A stretch of DNA of 62,000 bases, taken from Tubiluchus corallicola (taxonomy: Eukaryota; Priapulida; Priapulimorpha; Priapulimorphida; Tubiluchidae). Within the stretch, counting starts at the first letter, position 1. Each line of letters begins with the position of its first letter. Below, piece after piece: positions 1 through 17,542 of this stretch. The position numbers and the translations under genes were made by a program. The stretch lies in contig JAQGDQ010000001.1 in assembly GCA_030141605.1 (NCBI GenBank), positions 1 through 62,000 of the forward strand, read 5' to 3'. The notes below the pieces were generated by a model, which saw only the letters and a list, made by a program, of their open reading frames with translations, was not told the DNA's origin and searched no databases.

Positions 1-3000
1 CAAATCCTCATCTGTCACTATTAGTCGTGGGCCTGTGGTTAAAACCTAATTAATTATATTATTATATGCTCTCAGTATCACTTATCTCTTCTCGGATAAG
101 TTTCTAGAATTCTGATAAGGAACTTTGCAAAAATGCAAAGTGCTGGTGCAAATGAAATAGACAGTCTTGCAAAAGCAGCCGTTGTTGTTTGCAGAGCAAG
201 AACTAAAAAGCCAGGTACACAAAATGTATCATTTGGCATCTACATCTATAATTATCATTAATGTTTACTTCTTTCAAATGTTTAGCGAAAATTGTAGTTG
301 AGCTGTAATTAGTGTATTTTCGTTTGCATTACCTACAGATGGTGAATGTTTTTGAACCTTCACTAATAAAAGGAAAATGGTTCTGATAAATCCTTGTACT
401 GTTTCTCAGCCAAGATTTCTGCTAAACAGTCAGTCCAGTCCCTGCTAACGGAGTGTAAGTCACGTGCGAGGTGTATCTATTATACAATGCCATATTTTTG
501 TAGGCAATTTCCTGATTCATGTACCAATTACGTCTACGACGAAATTGAAACTTTTTGCATCATTGTTGTAATGATTCGTAGCTAAGGAAGCGACGACAGA
601 TAAACATATTGCTATGATAAAAATATTTATCTATGCGAACTGCACATTAACGTAAACTCGTAAAGTGACACTAAAAGTATGGTACAGTGCATTAGGCATC
701 CGCACGTCAATACGATTCAGAATGAAGATAACCGTTATTGCCAGGCGATACAAGAAAATGACTTTGCAGACCTTTCAACCAAAGAAACAATTAATTGTAG
801 AAGGAAATGATGGTCTAATTACTGATGCTCAACAGCAAACTGAAACCATAGCAGAATTTTTTCAACGAATTTTTAATGATGAAAATGCACCTGGGGTTAA
901 AAGGACTCACTATCCAATGAAAGTTCCATTTACCAAAGAAGAAGTAAAGCATGCGGCAAAATCATTGAAAAATAACAAAAGCCCGGGCACTGATGAATTA
1001 AATGCTGAGTTAGTCAAGTATGGATCAGAAAATTTATATGCAGAAATTGCTGAAATTCTAAACAATATTTCCAAAACAGGCACATTTCCACGGTATATTC
1101 AAAAAGGAATACTTATCCCTTTATCCAAGCCAGGCAAGAAACGAGGTCTTATAGAATATCTTAGACCATTGATGTTGTTTACATTAATAAGGAAGATTTT
1201 GGCTATCTGTATGTTGACTAGGATCTATGACAGGTTACACACTTACATTCCAACAAGCCAAGCAGCATATCAACCAGGACGGAATACTACTGAATTAGTA
1301 CAAGCCTGTAAATTACTAGCTGAAAAAGCCATCTCTTCTGCTGATTACTCAATATATATCCTCATGATCGATATTTCAAAGGCCCTTGATTGCGTTAGGA
1401 GAAAAACTCTGCTTTGCTATCTGGAAGAAATCCTTGAACCTGATGAAATGTACATCATAAGTATAATGTTAGAAAATCTATTAATTCAAGTCAAGTGTGA
1501 AGGGAAATTGAGTCAGCCATTTTCTACAAACAAAGGAGTACCTCAGGGTGACTGTCTAAGCCCTGTACTTTTTACTTTATATCTTGCCATAGCTCTCACT
1601 GAGGACAAAGTTATACCATTGAAAGACCTAGAAGATCACAACTACACAATTCTTGATCCTAAATTAATACTGAATGAAGTAAGACAAGAATACAGTTACA
1701 GCTCTCTACAAAGTAAGTCAACTATGATATCAATGCAGTATGCTGATGATGTGGCATGGATTACAAGAAACAAAGAAGAAGTAGATGAAATAAAAAACTC
1801 AATAGAGGAGAAACTGAACAGAATGGATCTAGTTGTAAACAAAAATAAAACTGAAGAGTTTCATATAACACGCCATGGTAATGAATCGTGGCAAAGATGC
1901 AAGTATCTCGGTAGTCTGCTGGCAACTGAGGACGACATATTAAGACGGAAGATAATGGCATTATTAGCTTACTCAAAACTCACAAAAGTCTTTGAAAATA
2001 AAAAGATATCTTTGGAAACAAAAATTAGAGTATTCTCAGCCTTAGTTGAAACTGTATTTCTGTATAACTCTGAGCTCTGGACATTAAAAGCAAATCATAA
2101 AGATGAAATTGATGCATTTCAAAGGCGAAATTACAGAAACATTTTGGGTATTAGATGGCCAAAGAAAATTTCAAACAAAGATCTATATGAAAAAATAAAA
2201 GAAGAACCTTGGACAAGAAAAATAAAAAGATGCCGTTTAAGATGGATTGGGCATATGCTTAGACTACCTGATGATGTTCCAGTGAAGATAGCTCCTCAAC
2301 AAGTCATAGAACTAGCTAAAAAACCTGCAGGAGGACAAATGTTAACATACTTAGATTTTGCACAGAAAGATTTAAACACTTCAGCATTGATCCTTAGAAA
2401 TAAATCCACTTGGGGCATTGCAGCGTGTAGGGAGTCCTGGCATAGAGAGGTGAGCAGAATCATGTCCCTGGACGAGTGATTCATTGAAGAAGAAAGAAGA
2501 TGAAAATTCGGCGCCTCACATGCTTGTAATTTTTAATAATTCTACTTTTTCTATTCTATTCTAATTCTATTCAATATTTTATCCACTTTTTCGTGTAATT
2601 ACTCTAAATAACTAGAAGAGCAAAGTGAAACTGTTGTATAATGGTAAGCAATAAGCAAGGTACGTGCCAATTTCGATATGATAACGAAAAACGAATTTTT
2701 CGCATCAATATGACAATCGATAATTATTGATACGCTTTGTTATCATTAACATCCCTAATTACAGTTTCTGCATAATTAGTCATGCGGATTTGTATTTAGA
2801 TTGGCTTGCTACTCAGTCATTAGTAGTGTTGGGTTTTTTAACCACAGTGCTAAAACGATGTCCTTTGGTTGTCTTCCTGTATAACTTATGTACGGGTGAA
2901 AAGTTCCAAAGCAGAAAAAGAAAATATATGGGTGTAAAACTCAAAAATGTAGATTATTTTATCATGCATTTTTCTTATTGCAGAATCATTACAAAAAGAA

Positions 3001-3496
3001 AAAAATCATTCAGCTAGCTGCTTTATGTGGCAGAAAGGACAGACTTATCATAGCAATATTCTAACATCTTTGTTGCTCCACTGTTCTCTGAATTTCTGTT
3101 ACTTTTAGCATATTTTAGAACAAAACTATTAAATGGGGTTTCATGATGTTTATTTATGTTGAACGTTCATTAGACAATCTATAACAATGTTTACCTAATA
3201 ATGAAATGCCTTACACTAGTAAGGTTTGTCTGTGATTTGCTGTCCTTTCTACCTTAAATATGAAGATTGAAGTTCTTTACAAGGGTAATTTGTTTAGTGA
3301 ATTTGTTTAGTTAATTTGAAATAATGAAGACTGGTAATTTGTGCAGTTCACATGTCATCTTTTCTCTACTAATGAAGAAATTTTTTTAAATGTGAACAGC
3401 ATCGTGCAGCATTATAAGCATGCACCTGCTTTTACTTAATGTATCCTTAATACTTACTTAATGTATTTCATACTTCTGCTTATTTGCTGGTTGTAG
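1..3496. other. Non-coding left flank, probably PIP4K2 intron
   Basis: Apart from the LINE at 665-2479, I see no exon here. I looked for the N-terminal half of a PIP4K2 (the segment with the MWGVNHSI and FRNLRERF motifs) and did not find it, so those exons probably lie left of the window and this is intron. An ATG at 134 opens 27 codons ending at a possible donor at 216, but it matches nothing I recognise. The rest is AT-rich sequence. Confidence 0.5.
665..2479 (+). mobile_element. Non-LTR retrotransposon (LINE) reverse transcriptase, 5'-truncated, ORF open
   Basis: An uninterrupted 604-codon frame encodes a non-LTR retrotransposon reverse transcriptase. Visible RT motifs in order are NNKSPGTDELNAELVKYG (about residues 103-120), the motif A aspartate in LMIDISKALDC (about 233-243), motif B GVPQGDCLSP (about 291-300) and the catalytic YADD (359-362). 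The C-terminal RLRWIGHMLRLPDD segment is typical of LINE ORF2 tails. No apurinic endonuclease domain is present upstream, so the copy is truncated, as is usual after target-primed reverse transcription. The first ~30 residues of the frame look like chance extension. It probably sits in sense orientation inside a PIP4K2 intron. The 3' tail after 2479 runs into TTCTATTCTA-type repeats. I cannot assign the clade with confidence. An RT frame without stops suggests a fairly young copy. Confidence 0.88.
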
Positions 3497-6400
3497 CGAT
3501 CATTAACGAAAGAGCAGCCAGTTACGTCGGATGCGCAAGGTCGCAGTGGAGCAAGGTTTCTCATCTCACATGACAGAAGTTTTGTAATAAAGACGATGGT
3601 CAGTGAAGAGGTTGAACAGTTGCATAGTATACTCAAAGCCTATCACCAGGTGTTCACTTTATGCTGCAACATTTTTTCAAATGTAGAATTCTTGTTCTAA
3701 TTAGTTTACATTATTTGTGTTTTATTAAATATATTTTGAACAATAATCATGGTTGTTGGGTATTACACAGAAAATCAACAGTTACATCTGCTACTTTCAA
3801 TCTAAATTAAAGCATTATTGGTGCTGTGACAGGTAAACAGTCGCCTTTATAAGGTTTTTTGTAATTGTGTTTTTTGCTTTTAGAAATTGTTCAGAAGAAA
3901 TTTAAAATTTACAATATTTTTTTTGCAGTATGTGGTCGAGAATCATGGGCAGACATTACTTCCTCAATACCTGGGAATGTATCGTGTCACCGTGGATGGC
4001 ACGGAAACTTATTTACTGGTCCAAAGAAATGTTTTTAGCCGAAATTTGACTATACATGTTAAGTACGATCTCAAAGGTTCAACTGTGGCCAGAACAGCAA
4101 GCGAGAAAGAGAAGGTGGAGTTTTGTTGTTTTTGTTTGTTTGAATTTCTAGTTGAAGGTTTTAAAAGTTCTTTACTGCTCTAAATAACTTAGTTATTCTC
4201 AAAGTACATAAATAGCCAAGTCAGTCAGTGTGCCAGCTGGCTACCAAGCAGGACTTCTTATCCTTGGTCAAGCATTCTAGCTTTAATTTTTGTTTTCTTG
4301 TATGATTTTATTAAAAAAATAGTGGGAATGATAATAACATTCTCTTTTGCATTGGAGAGCATGAATCCTGTAGTTAACATAATGGTTTTGAAATTGGCAG
4401 CAAGACAAAATAAATTTTGTACTCTTGCTCTTCACTGTGCAAAGTATCAAATACCTAAAATTTTCAGTCTTTACTTTTATCACTAGTGAAACCAGTTTCA
4501 ACAGATAAAAAAGAATTGTGTTGAGTTTTGATTTTTATTCTTTGTTTTCGCCTTAATAAATGGATGGTAAAACAGATTTTAGTCATATTAAAATGTGATC
4601 AGTTCACTGAATTTTGTTTTAAAGAACTGTTGGCACCTTTGGAAATTTAGGCATGCACCTGATTTTTTGGATTAACAATGCTACTTTAGAAATAAAGGGT
4701 CGTGTATTATTGTTCTAACATTTATTTATTAATGCATTTTCATTGGGAATGTTTTTTTAAATATGTTACTGAATGCTGTAGAACATAAAGTTTTAATTGG
4801 ATATTGTGTTTCAGGCCAAAGAATTACCAACTTACAAAGATAATGACTTCAAGTCTGATAGAGTAGGAGTCAAAATAGGTAATGAGCAAAAAGCAAATTT
4901 TATAGAAAAACTACAAAGAGATGTAGCGGTATGTATAAATTTGTTGGGTGATGTCTAGATTTCTGTGTATCATTTATGCTTTTTTGTATCATAGTAGTCT
5001 TAATTCATTAAGGTGTTTGATAAACATTATGAATTATAATTTTGGTACTATGAAAACTTCAAAATGTTTCTGCCATGACTGCCACTCACTGACTAGCATA
5101 ACATAATGATGAGCACAAATAGTTTATTTTAATTGCTGTATAATAATGTTATGCTGAATGTTATTTTTTTGTTTAAAAAGTAGTACATCTACATCTTTAG
5201 TGTTTTCTGACTTTTCTCCTATACAGTTTCTTTTTGAAATTCTCGGAAGGTTTACTGCTGCTTGCGAACAATTACTGCTTCTTTGTACTGAATTTCTGTT
5301 TGATTTCTAGTTTTATGGCTTTTTATCTATTTGCTTGTAAACCTCTATGGTTCTTTCTTCAAAACTGTGCATGCTTGCAGCTAGTCTGGTAAGAATTGGG
5401 GTTTCCACATATATGTCTATCATTGTTTATAGCTTCACTGAATATTTACTGATAAGTTTTTAGTCAGGCCGACATTCCTGTCACCTACTGACAATCCAAT
5501 ATAGACAAAAATAATTTTACCCCCTCCCCTAAGGATCTACGATTATGGGTACAGTGGGAGAAGAATCTGTTAGCTCAGTGCGAAGAATTAGAGTGATCTG
5601 TCATTTACTGACAATCCTACATTGACAAAAACATTTTATCCTTTTAAGAGGATGGATCCAGATCCAGGATCTACACTTCAAAATATCAAGTGTAGATCTT
5701 AAGCGATGAGTGACAATTTTTGGGCAATGGCTTGCGTTAACTGTCTCTCTCTCCCATAGGAGAGATAAAGGAAGAATCCAGGATGGAGGGTATAGTGGGA
5801 GAATTTGAGTTCGCTCAGTGTGAAGAATTTACAGTGACCTGTCACCTATTGACAATCCAACATTGATAAAAATATTTGAACCGCTTCCTCAAGGGGGGAG
5901 AGCAGATCCAGGATTTTAACAATGCAACTATAGTGTTATAAAAGCAGGTTTTGCCCAGTAAATGTCATTGTAGATATATTGAATTTTAGATGTTAGGTGA
6001 GGGGGGAGGGAGGATCCAGCATTGTGGATATAGTGAAAGAATCTGAGCTAGCTCAGTATGGGAGTGATGTGTTGATCTATTGGCAGTTTTACCTTGACGA
6101 AAATATTTTACCTTTTCTCTCCCTAGAGCTCTCAGTTGGGTGGGTGTATCCAAGTTTTTAACAATTGCAACTATAGTGTTATAGAGGCATGTTTTGTTGT
6201 GCAAAATGTCATGTAGATGTTAAGTGATGAGTGAGGGGAGGGAGGGAGGATCCAGGATGGCGTGTATAGTGGAATAATTTGAGTCACTCAATGAGAGGAA
6301 TTACAGTGATTTGTTGTCTACTGGCAATCCGAAAATTTTTGACCCATGGGAGGAAGGATCCAGGATTTGAACAATTGCAACTATTGTATTATAAATGCAG

Positions 6401-8438
6401 ATTTTGTCTTGCAAAATGTCAAGTGTAGGTGCTAGATCAGTGGTTCGCAAACTTTCTCGGACCATTACCCAAATCGGGAAACCCGGTCGTGTCCATTACC
6501 CCCCACCTAGTACTACTTCTCCATCTCAAAAAGTAAACACACGTATATGCCACAAGCAAGGCCCGCTAGCAACTAAAACTGACGCACAAAAAGCTACGTA
6601 TCCAGACATAATTTTAGACAGATTTCGGAAACACTGTGAGCCAAAATGACATTTTTCATTTCTGATTTAATGTTGATTGGTATCATAATGTGAAATATAT
6701 TTTATATGTACATAGAGGAACACTATGCTAATCAACTATTATGTACAGTATGTATATACATATAGACTAACTTCGTTATATTCCCGTTATCTCGCCTCTC
6801 GCCAAAAATTTGCCCTAGATGGACAGTGGCGAGATAACGAGGTTAGATTGTACGTAAAATGCATTCCAAGCGAAGTTTTAAAAATTTTCAGAGGGGTGCC
6901 CGTTACCCCCCAAAAAAACCATATTACCCCCCGGAGGGTAATTTACCCCTACTTTGGGAACCACTGTGCTAGATGATGGATGAGAACTTAGATGACATTT
7001 AAATATTGTGGTATTGTCAAATGTGGTCTGAAATGCCAGTTGTACGAAATTTTGACATGATAGCTGTCTGACTTTGTTTGACCAGGCAAACAAAGAGGAC
7101 GATTGCTAGGAAAATTAGTGCTCTTTGTATAGCTTTATTGCCTATGAGAGTTTGGTGAATCAAATAAGGCCGAAAAGAACAATTTTGTGTTAAACTTGAT
7201 CAAGATTCTCAAGGTGTCAGACATGAGAGTTAGGGGACCTTGTTTCAATGCATTTTGTTGTGATTAATTCTGAATGCTGTGTCAATTCCTAATTCTTCGT
7301 ACATTTGACTACAGTTTTTGACTAGTCAACATCTTATGGATTACTCATTATTGTTGGGGATTCACGACTGTGAGCGAGCAAAAGAGGAGCAACAGCAACA
7401 GTTAGAACAGTCAAATGGTGTGGAAGAAGAGGAAGAAGATTACTCAACATCTGATGGTAGTGTAGATTTGAAGAATACTCCTCCTGATAGTCCACTAAGC
7501 CCTGCTGAGCAAGATCAATTCAACTACAACAATTTAGAGTTTGATCCAAAAACTGATATTTATGGTCTTCGATGCATTGAGTGTAAGTTTACATGGCTTA
7601 TAAGTTTTGTAAATTTGTTACAAAAATGTTTGATGGTCCGTTGATGGTAGTCATTTTCGTAAAGCTGAAAGATATTTTTGCATTCAATGTCTGTTTTGTT
7701 TAGTATCATGCTTTTAGGCTTCAACCATTTCAGTTACCTGCAGAGCTGCTTTTGTAAATCATTTGGAATCACGAACATATTTGTAGTGGTATAATTATTT
7801 ATTGATTTATAGAATTTTCCATTATTTTGCAGAAGTAAAGTGTTTTTAGAATCAGGAAAATTTGTTTGAGATTCGACTACTAACATACAAGATGTAGCAA
7901 AATCTGTTTCAATGATTTTCATAGGCCGATAATAAACTAAAATTAAAAAGTTATTAAATTTGGTGCAATTTTCTACAGGTTGTAAAATGATGTTATGCAC
8001 AAGTTTAACTGCCACAAAAACTATCAAATTTTTTTCTGAATTCTCAAAAAGATCCTAGTATAAAATTTGGCATCAGTTTAACACAGAAATTCCACTAATT
8101 TTCAAGCTAGAATTAAGGTAAACAAAATTTTATCAATAACCTTTTCTTTGCAATATTTGAAATGTGTGCACATTTATTAAGACAACAAAAATTCAGTGTT
8201 TGTTCATTAATTGTGCCAGTGACAATAAATAATAATCCCTTTAATTTTTTTAGCTTTACCAAAGCAAGAGATTTACTTCATGGCCTTGGTTGATATCTTA
8301 ACGCATTATGGTGCAAAAAAATGGACAGCTCAGGCCGTGAAAACAGTCAAACATGGTGCGGGAGCTGAGATATCCACAGTCAGTCCAGAACAGTATTCTC
8401 GTAGATTTTTGGAATTTATTGATAGCGTTGTTGAATAA
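3497..8438 (+). CDS. PIP4K2: Phosphatidylinositol 5-phosphate 4-kinase type 2, C-terminal part (5' exons outside window)
   Basis: Five exons (3497-3649, 3929-4114, 4815-4928, 7315-7582, 8254-8438) join in frame to 301 residues plus stop; all have AG/GT borders. The enzyme phosphorylates PI5P to PI(4,5)P2 on membranes. Recognised segments are [27 protein letters not shown] (nucleotide-binding region), [11 protein letters not shown] (catalytic core), an acidic insert with PPDSP as in animal type II kinases, and the activation loop [14 protein letters not shown]. The alanine-rich HGAGAEIS loop separates type II (PIP4K) from type I (PIP5K) enzymes. About 100 N-terminal residues (dimerisation region) are missing because their exons lie upstream. 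The 2.4-kb intron 4929-7314 carries a tandem repeat and a hAT MITE. Overlapping AATAAA signals at 9778-9787 would give a ~1.3-kb 3' UTR. Confidence 0.95.
5478..6437. repeat. Degenerate ~240-bp tandem repeat in PIP4K2 intron
   Basis: A unit starting near CTGTCACCTACTGACAATCC recurs at about 5478, 5597, 5838, 6075 and 6312, so the period is about 237-241 bp after a short first unit. Each unit contains a GGATCCAGGAT-like block, a TATAGTGGGAGAA block, an AACTATAGTGTTATA block and a TAGATGTTAAGTGATGAG block. Copies differ by substitutions and indels. The last copy is split by the hAT MITE and resumes after 6966. No coding potential is seen. Confidence 0.85.
6438..6966. mobile_element. hAT-type MITE with 8-bp target-site duplication
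   Basis: The element begins CAGTGGTTCGCAAACTTT and ends AAAGTAG... style sequence finishing GGGAACCACTG; the terminal 16 bp are inverted copies with one mismatch. It is flanked on both sides by the 8-bp direct repeat TGCTAGAT (6430-6437 and 6967-6974). An 8-bp duplication and CAGTGGTTC termini are hallmarks of hAT elements. At 529 bp with no transposase frame it is non-autonomous. The small open frames inside are incidental. Confidence 0.9.
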
Positions 8439-9785
8439 TGCATTTATTTTGTTAAAAATGCTATATGTTTTTATCTTCCACTAGTGTAAGCTTACAGCAT
8501 GTTATTCTGTAAAATCAGCTTTTATTTTTAAATGCTAAAATCCTGTTTCTTTTTTTCAAAATGTGATGAGCTTGGCCAAATTTCATTGTTTAAATGCGCT
8601 TCTTAAAGGATTGACCTTAACCCCTATTTGAAACATTGCTGGCATTATACTTTCATCAAAACCATTTCAGTAAATTATTGTTTGTTCTGATTAATGTATG
8701 AACATACACATAAGCAAACATAGTAACTACATCATATTTTCCGTCTACAGATTTATGAGTTTACGGTCGATATATATTTCTTGTGCAGTTTTGCCCAAAA
8801 ATATATTTTTTCCATTTTCAATTTAAAGTTTTATGAATGTGGCGCAAAGTAATTTCATTTCACCAGTGTGAGCTACCTGGCATCATAATATTTATTCTAA
8901 TTTGATTTTTTTGCCAGCATGTTCGAATAAGTGTCACTGTATGACAAATTCTGTAAATCAATCCAATTTTTTGTTAAACGTGTTGTAAGTAGTGTTTTTT
9001 AATTATGGTTATTAACACTTGAAAATGTTGTAGTCTTTGCTCAGCTTCGTTATAGAAAATTGACTTCTGTACAAATTGAACTAACTAAATGCATGTTTTT
9101 ACATAGGAAATGTGATAATTTTATGTAAGTGTTTTTAAGTCAGTTTGCAGCTGTGAAATAATCACTTCATGATGTCTTTGTATGCTCATTAAGAAAGCAG
9201 TTTTTTCATTGTATTTATAGTCATTTGTTCATCAATGTGTGCATGTAGTTATCGTTTAGCTGTACTGTTTATGTTTGTGACGCATAACCATTAATATCTT
9301 GTTGTCTTGTCTTGTGCAAGTTGACTAGGTCACAATTTTGTTTTTCCTCTTATGAAAAAGCTCTGATTTGAAGCTCTATGTAAATTGTGCCAGTATAACT
9401 ACTTTTAAATTAAATTTGCTAACTGGGCAGTCGTGCAAATGTTACTGTATGTTCCGCACTACAACAAAATGTCATGAAAAAACTAAACACTAAATGCAAC
9501 AGGCCTATAATTAACGCACTATCACATAAAATAGACAATTAAGAAATTGTCATATTGATGCCAAATGAATACTAGTTTCAGTTGAGAGCAAGCTTCATTA
9601 TTATAGCTGCAATGTAACTACCAGGAAACTTATGAACTGTTAAACTGACTGGCAGTTCTCAGTTGTTATAGACGAAAGGTAGTTTGCTGATGAAGTTTTA
9701 AGTTTAAAGATATAGTTTGTTTTCATTCTGCTGATTCAAAAATTTGTTGCTAAATGTCTGGTGTTTAATCTAGTCATAATAAATA

Positions 9786-9974
9786 AAGTCAAACCTCATT
9801 ATAACGTCACCTCCCCCTTTGTAATGCCAGTTTCGCTTAAAGCCGCCCAATTTTTTTTGGCGAAACAGTGTCTATATTTGCATAGACATGTATGTATTAA
9901 CACACCTCATTATAGTGTCAAACACGCTTAATGCCAACTTTTTTTGGAGACGGTATAAAGAGGTTTGGTTGAAC
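9786..9974. mobile_element. Tigger/pogo-like MITE, copy 1
   Basis: Inverted ends AGTCAAACCTCATTATAACG and, on the other strand, GTTCAACCAAACCTCTTTATACC. The interior has the family's CTCATTATA...TGTCAAAC and TTAATGCCAACTTTTTTTGG blocks. A TA lies next to the ends. It starts on the PIP4K2 polyadenylation-signal cluster. Confidence 0.7.
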
Positions 9975-10827
9975 TAGTAATATGTAAATAAAGCTTTACC
10001 TGGTAAATCTCAGCACTTCAAGCAGTAAGCATTTTGCTATCCAAACTGCATTACTGTTCTCTGTAAATGTTTCCAAAGACAAAACTTTCGTAGTTGAAAA
10101 ATTCTTTATGATAGCTGTAGATTGACACTGAACTTGGTATACTGTAGTTGAAGTATTAATACATTATGTGCTGTATGAGTTGTCTAAAAATTTATAAATC
10201 ACAATGTATGTAAATTTGATTATCAGATAGTAGCACATTTGAGCATTGTCTTAAAAAGTTTTTAAAATTAAGTTAGTTTTTGTTCTTCGAACTTTTTTTT
10301 CTGTGTCATTACTTGCCACAAAATGTAGATAAATAGTTTTTCAAAATCTTAGATTTGAAATCTGCTGCATTTTTGTTGATTTTGTAGATGTTTGTGTAAA
10401 AATTTTTAACTTTGTTTTCTCATAGTCGAAATTTTATTAAAAACAAGATTGTGTGTATTTAAATTATATGTATGTTTTTATTTTCTTCTAGTAAAATTGA
10501 AAAAAGGCACTAAACTTGCATTAGGTACTTTGAGAGTCTCTTTTTAAACTAGTAAGAGTGGCTGCATTTTCTTGGAGTTTCTACAAATTAAACCTTATGC
10601 CTGTGTACATTACAGTGAGTATGGTAAACTTGGAAAATTAACATGTAGATTCACATGAGAATCACGTTGGACTTGAACCTCATGAATGCAAGCCATGAAA
10701 AATTAATTGCTTTACATAGAATTAAATTACTGTTAATTTGCGGACTTGTGTTTGAATTTCAGATACTGATCATAAAAATGTCAAAAAATTAAGAGCTCCA
10801 GATATGACAGTTCTAAAACTGGGACTA

Positions 10828-11003
10828 TAGTCAAACCTTGTTGTAATGCCTTCTTTATTATAATGCCAACGTTGCTTAGCATCCAAATTTAGCAAAACAA
10901 AGTGACTATATTTGCATTAATGTACCTCATTATAATGTCAAACTTATTATAATGCCAATTTTTTTGCAGTCCCAAAAAACGGCAGTATAAAGAGAATGGA
11001 CTG
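10828..11003. mobile_element. Tigger/pogo-like MITE, copy 2
   Basis: Starts TAGTCAAACCTTG and ends GAGAATGGACTG, flanked by TA on both sides (10826-10827 and 11004-11005). The interior block CTCATTATAATG and the tail GCAGTATAAAGAG match copy 1 and the copy at 58317. Confidence 0.75.
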
Positions 11004-11732
11004 TATATCACATCAGCCAGTGATGATTTTAGGTTTATTTTTTGGGAGGTGGGGGTAAAAAGATGACAAACGAAGTTATTTGTACCTAGTTTTCTTACAT
11101 CTTAGATACCCAGTACAAGTGTAAGCAATGTTGTAAATTTTAGTAGGTGAGTACATTGATTCTAAATAATGTGAGCTGTATTTGTATTTGTGTAAATCTA
11201 CAAATGAGTACACTAAAGGATACAGGCGCCTAGTAACAAACTGATAAAATTAATGAGGTTTAAAAATGAAAATTAACAATACATGTGCAAGCATAACTTG
11301 TAATTGAATTTGGTTTTATACATGCTAGATTATTGTTAGATTATAAAGCTTGCATTAAGTTTCGTCTTGATGCATTTTTATTGATTCTTAAGCTGCTACG
11401 AGATTCCAAAACCGGAAGAGGAATAACTGACAAAAACTTAATTTAAAATCACGACATCAAATAGTCACAAGAAAGGTCGCGTCTTAGCCCTGTATAATTG
11501 CCTTTGACAAGCATGGTTCCACATTCATATGTTCCAGTTTTTCACATTTTGTGTCTTTCTAATTTAGTAGGTATCAAAATTTATTATTTGTGGATTGTAC
11601 CATCATTATAAATAATTCATTATTTACTCATGGGAACTACAGATTCAAAATTAGTCGAAATAAAATCATTTAATTAGAATGCTGAAACAGTTACCCAGTT
11701 ATAAGTTGAACTTTGGACTGCCATAATCACTG

Positions 11733-11930
11733 GGAAACACTGCCCTAGTGGTTAAGATGTCAGTCTTGTAAGCCGAAGTTCAAATCTTGGCTGTTTTCTG
11801 GAACCTGCGCACTCACACGCTAAAATTTATAACATTGCATACAGTTGTACTAGGTGACTAAGACGAAGAAACTACAAATAACTTCCATTGTATGTCCCCC
11901 CAAAAAATAAATGCAAATGACTACTGGTTG
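11733..11930 (+). mobile_element. tRNA-derived SINE
   Basis: The head carries a polymerase III A box (TGCCCTAGTGG at 11741-11751) and a B box-like AGTTCAAATCT at 11777-11787, about 36 bases downstream. Between them CTTGTAA resembles an anticodon loop with TGT, suggesting a tRNA-Thr-like ancestor. A non-tRNA body follows and ends in an A-rich CCAAAAAATAAATG tail. The missing acceptor stem and degraded arms rule out a working tRNA gene. The 5' and 3' limits are approximate. Confidence 0.65.
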
Positions 11931-12646
11931 ATACAATATTAATTGTACCATGGGTCGGTACCATCAGCAGTTGATGGTGTAATTTAAAAAAAAAAATTTA
12001 TACTGCAGAAAAAATTTTAATTTACAAAAATTTTAATGCCAGTTTAACCTTTATTACAGTTGATAAAAGTTTAGCGAATAATTGAAACGTCTTGATTTAA
12101 ATAAGCCTATTGATTTAGCAAACGAATTTTGTGATGCACTATAATACAACAATTTACAACTTTTGTAAAGTATTTAAAAATCAAAAGCTTATTATTTGAA
12201 TGAATAGCTTTCACTATAATGAATACACAGTCCGATAAGCACCTTGTTCAAATGAATACAAAGAAGAGGAAGTACTGTGAAATTTTCCTTCTGGCTGCAT
12301 TGTGAACCCATGCTATGCATAAGATACATAAACAAATGGCAAGACAAATGTGACAAATCTTACTAGTAACACAATACGGCTAAAGCCAGCATGCCTGGTT
12401 AGCCAGTTGACAGGAAATGTCAAAAGTTGTTTAAAGTATTTACAAAACTTGCCATTTACAAATATCCATAAGAGCAATTTTTGCACACGCATTGATTTCA
12501 TTCATGGATCAATGAATTTCACATGCTGAACATCATAAAGTTCTGCATGAACATGCTAAACAAGGCAAACTTTCACACAAATATAATAATCAGCTTATAT
12601 CTAAATATTCTAGCAAATGCAACAATGTTCTGTGTTGCAGTTGAAA

Positions 12647-17542
<4,896 letters not shown>

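Larger units (their letters stand above)
8439..12646. other. Intergenic interval: PIP4K2 3' UTR, MITEs, SINE, CISD3 3' side
   Basis: No protein-coding exon is seen. The left part is T-rich and probably PIP4K2 3' UTR up to the AATAAA cluster at 9778-9787 or another AATAAA near 9986. Two Tigger-like MITEs and one SINE occupy parts of the middle. On the right, the closest reverse-strand AATAAA (tttatt on +) for CISD3 is at 12050-12055, about 590 bases past its stop. Confidence 0.6.

Noticed and set aside
134-215. Possible first exon of PIP4K2 (ATG at 134, donor at 216)
   Set aside because: The peptide does not clearly match, and the exons that must follow it are absent between 216 and 3496.
11741-11800. 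tRNA gene
   Set aside because: Boxes A and B are present but the acceptor stem and paired arms are not; a SINE fits better.
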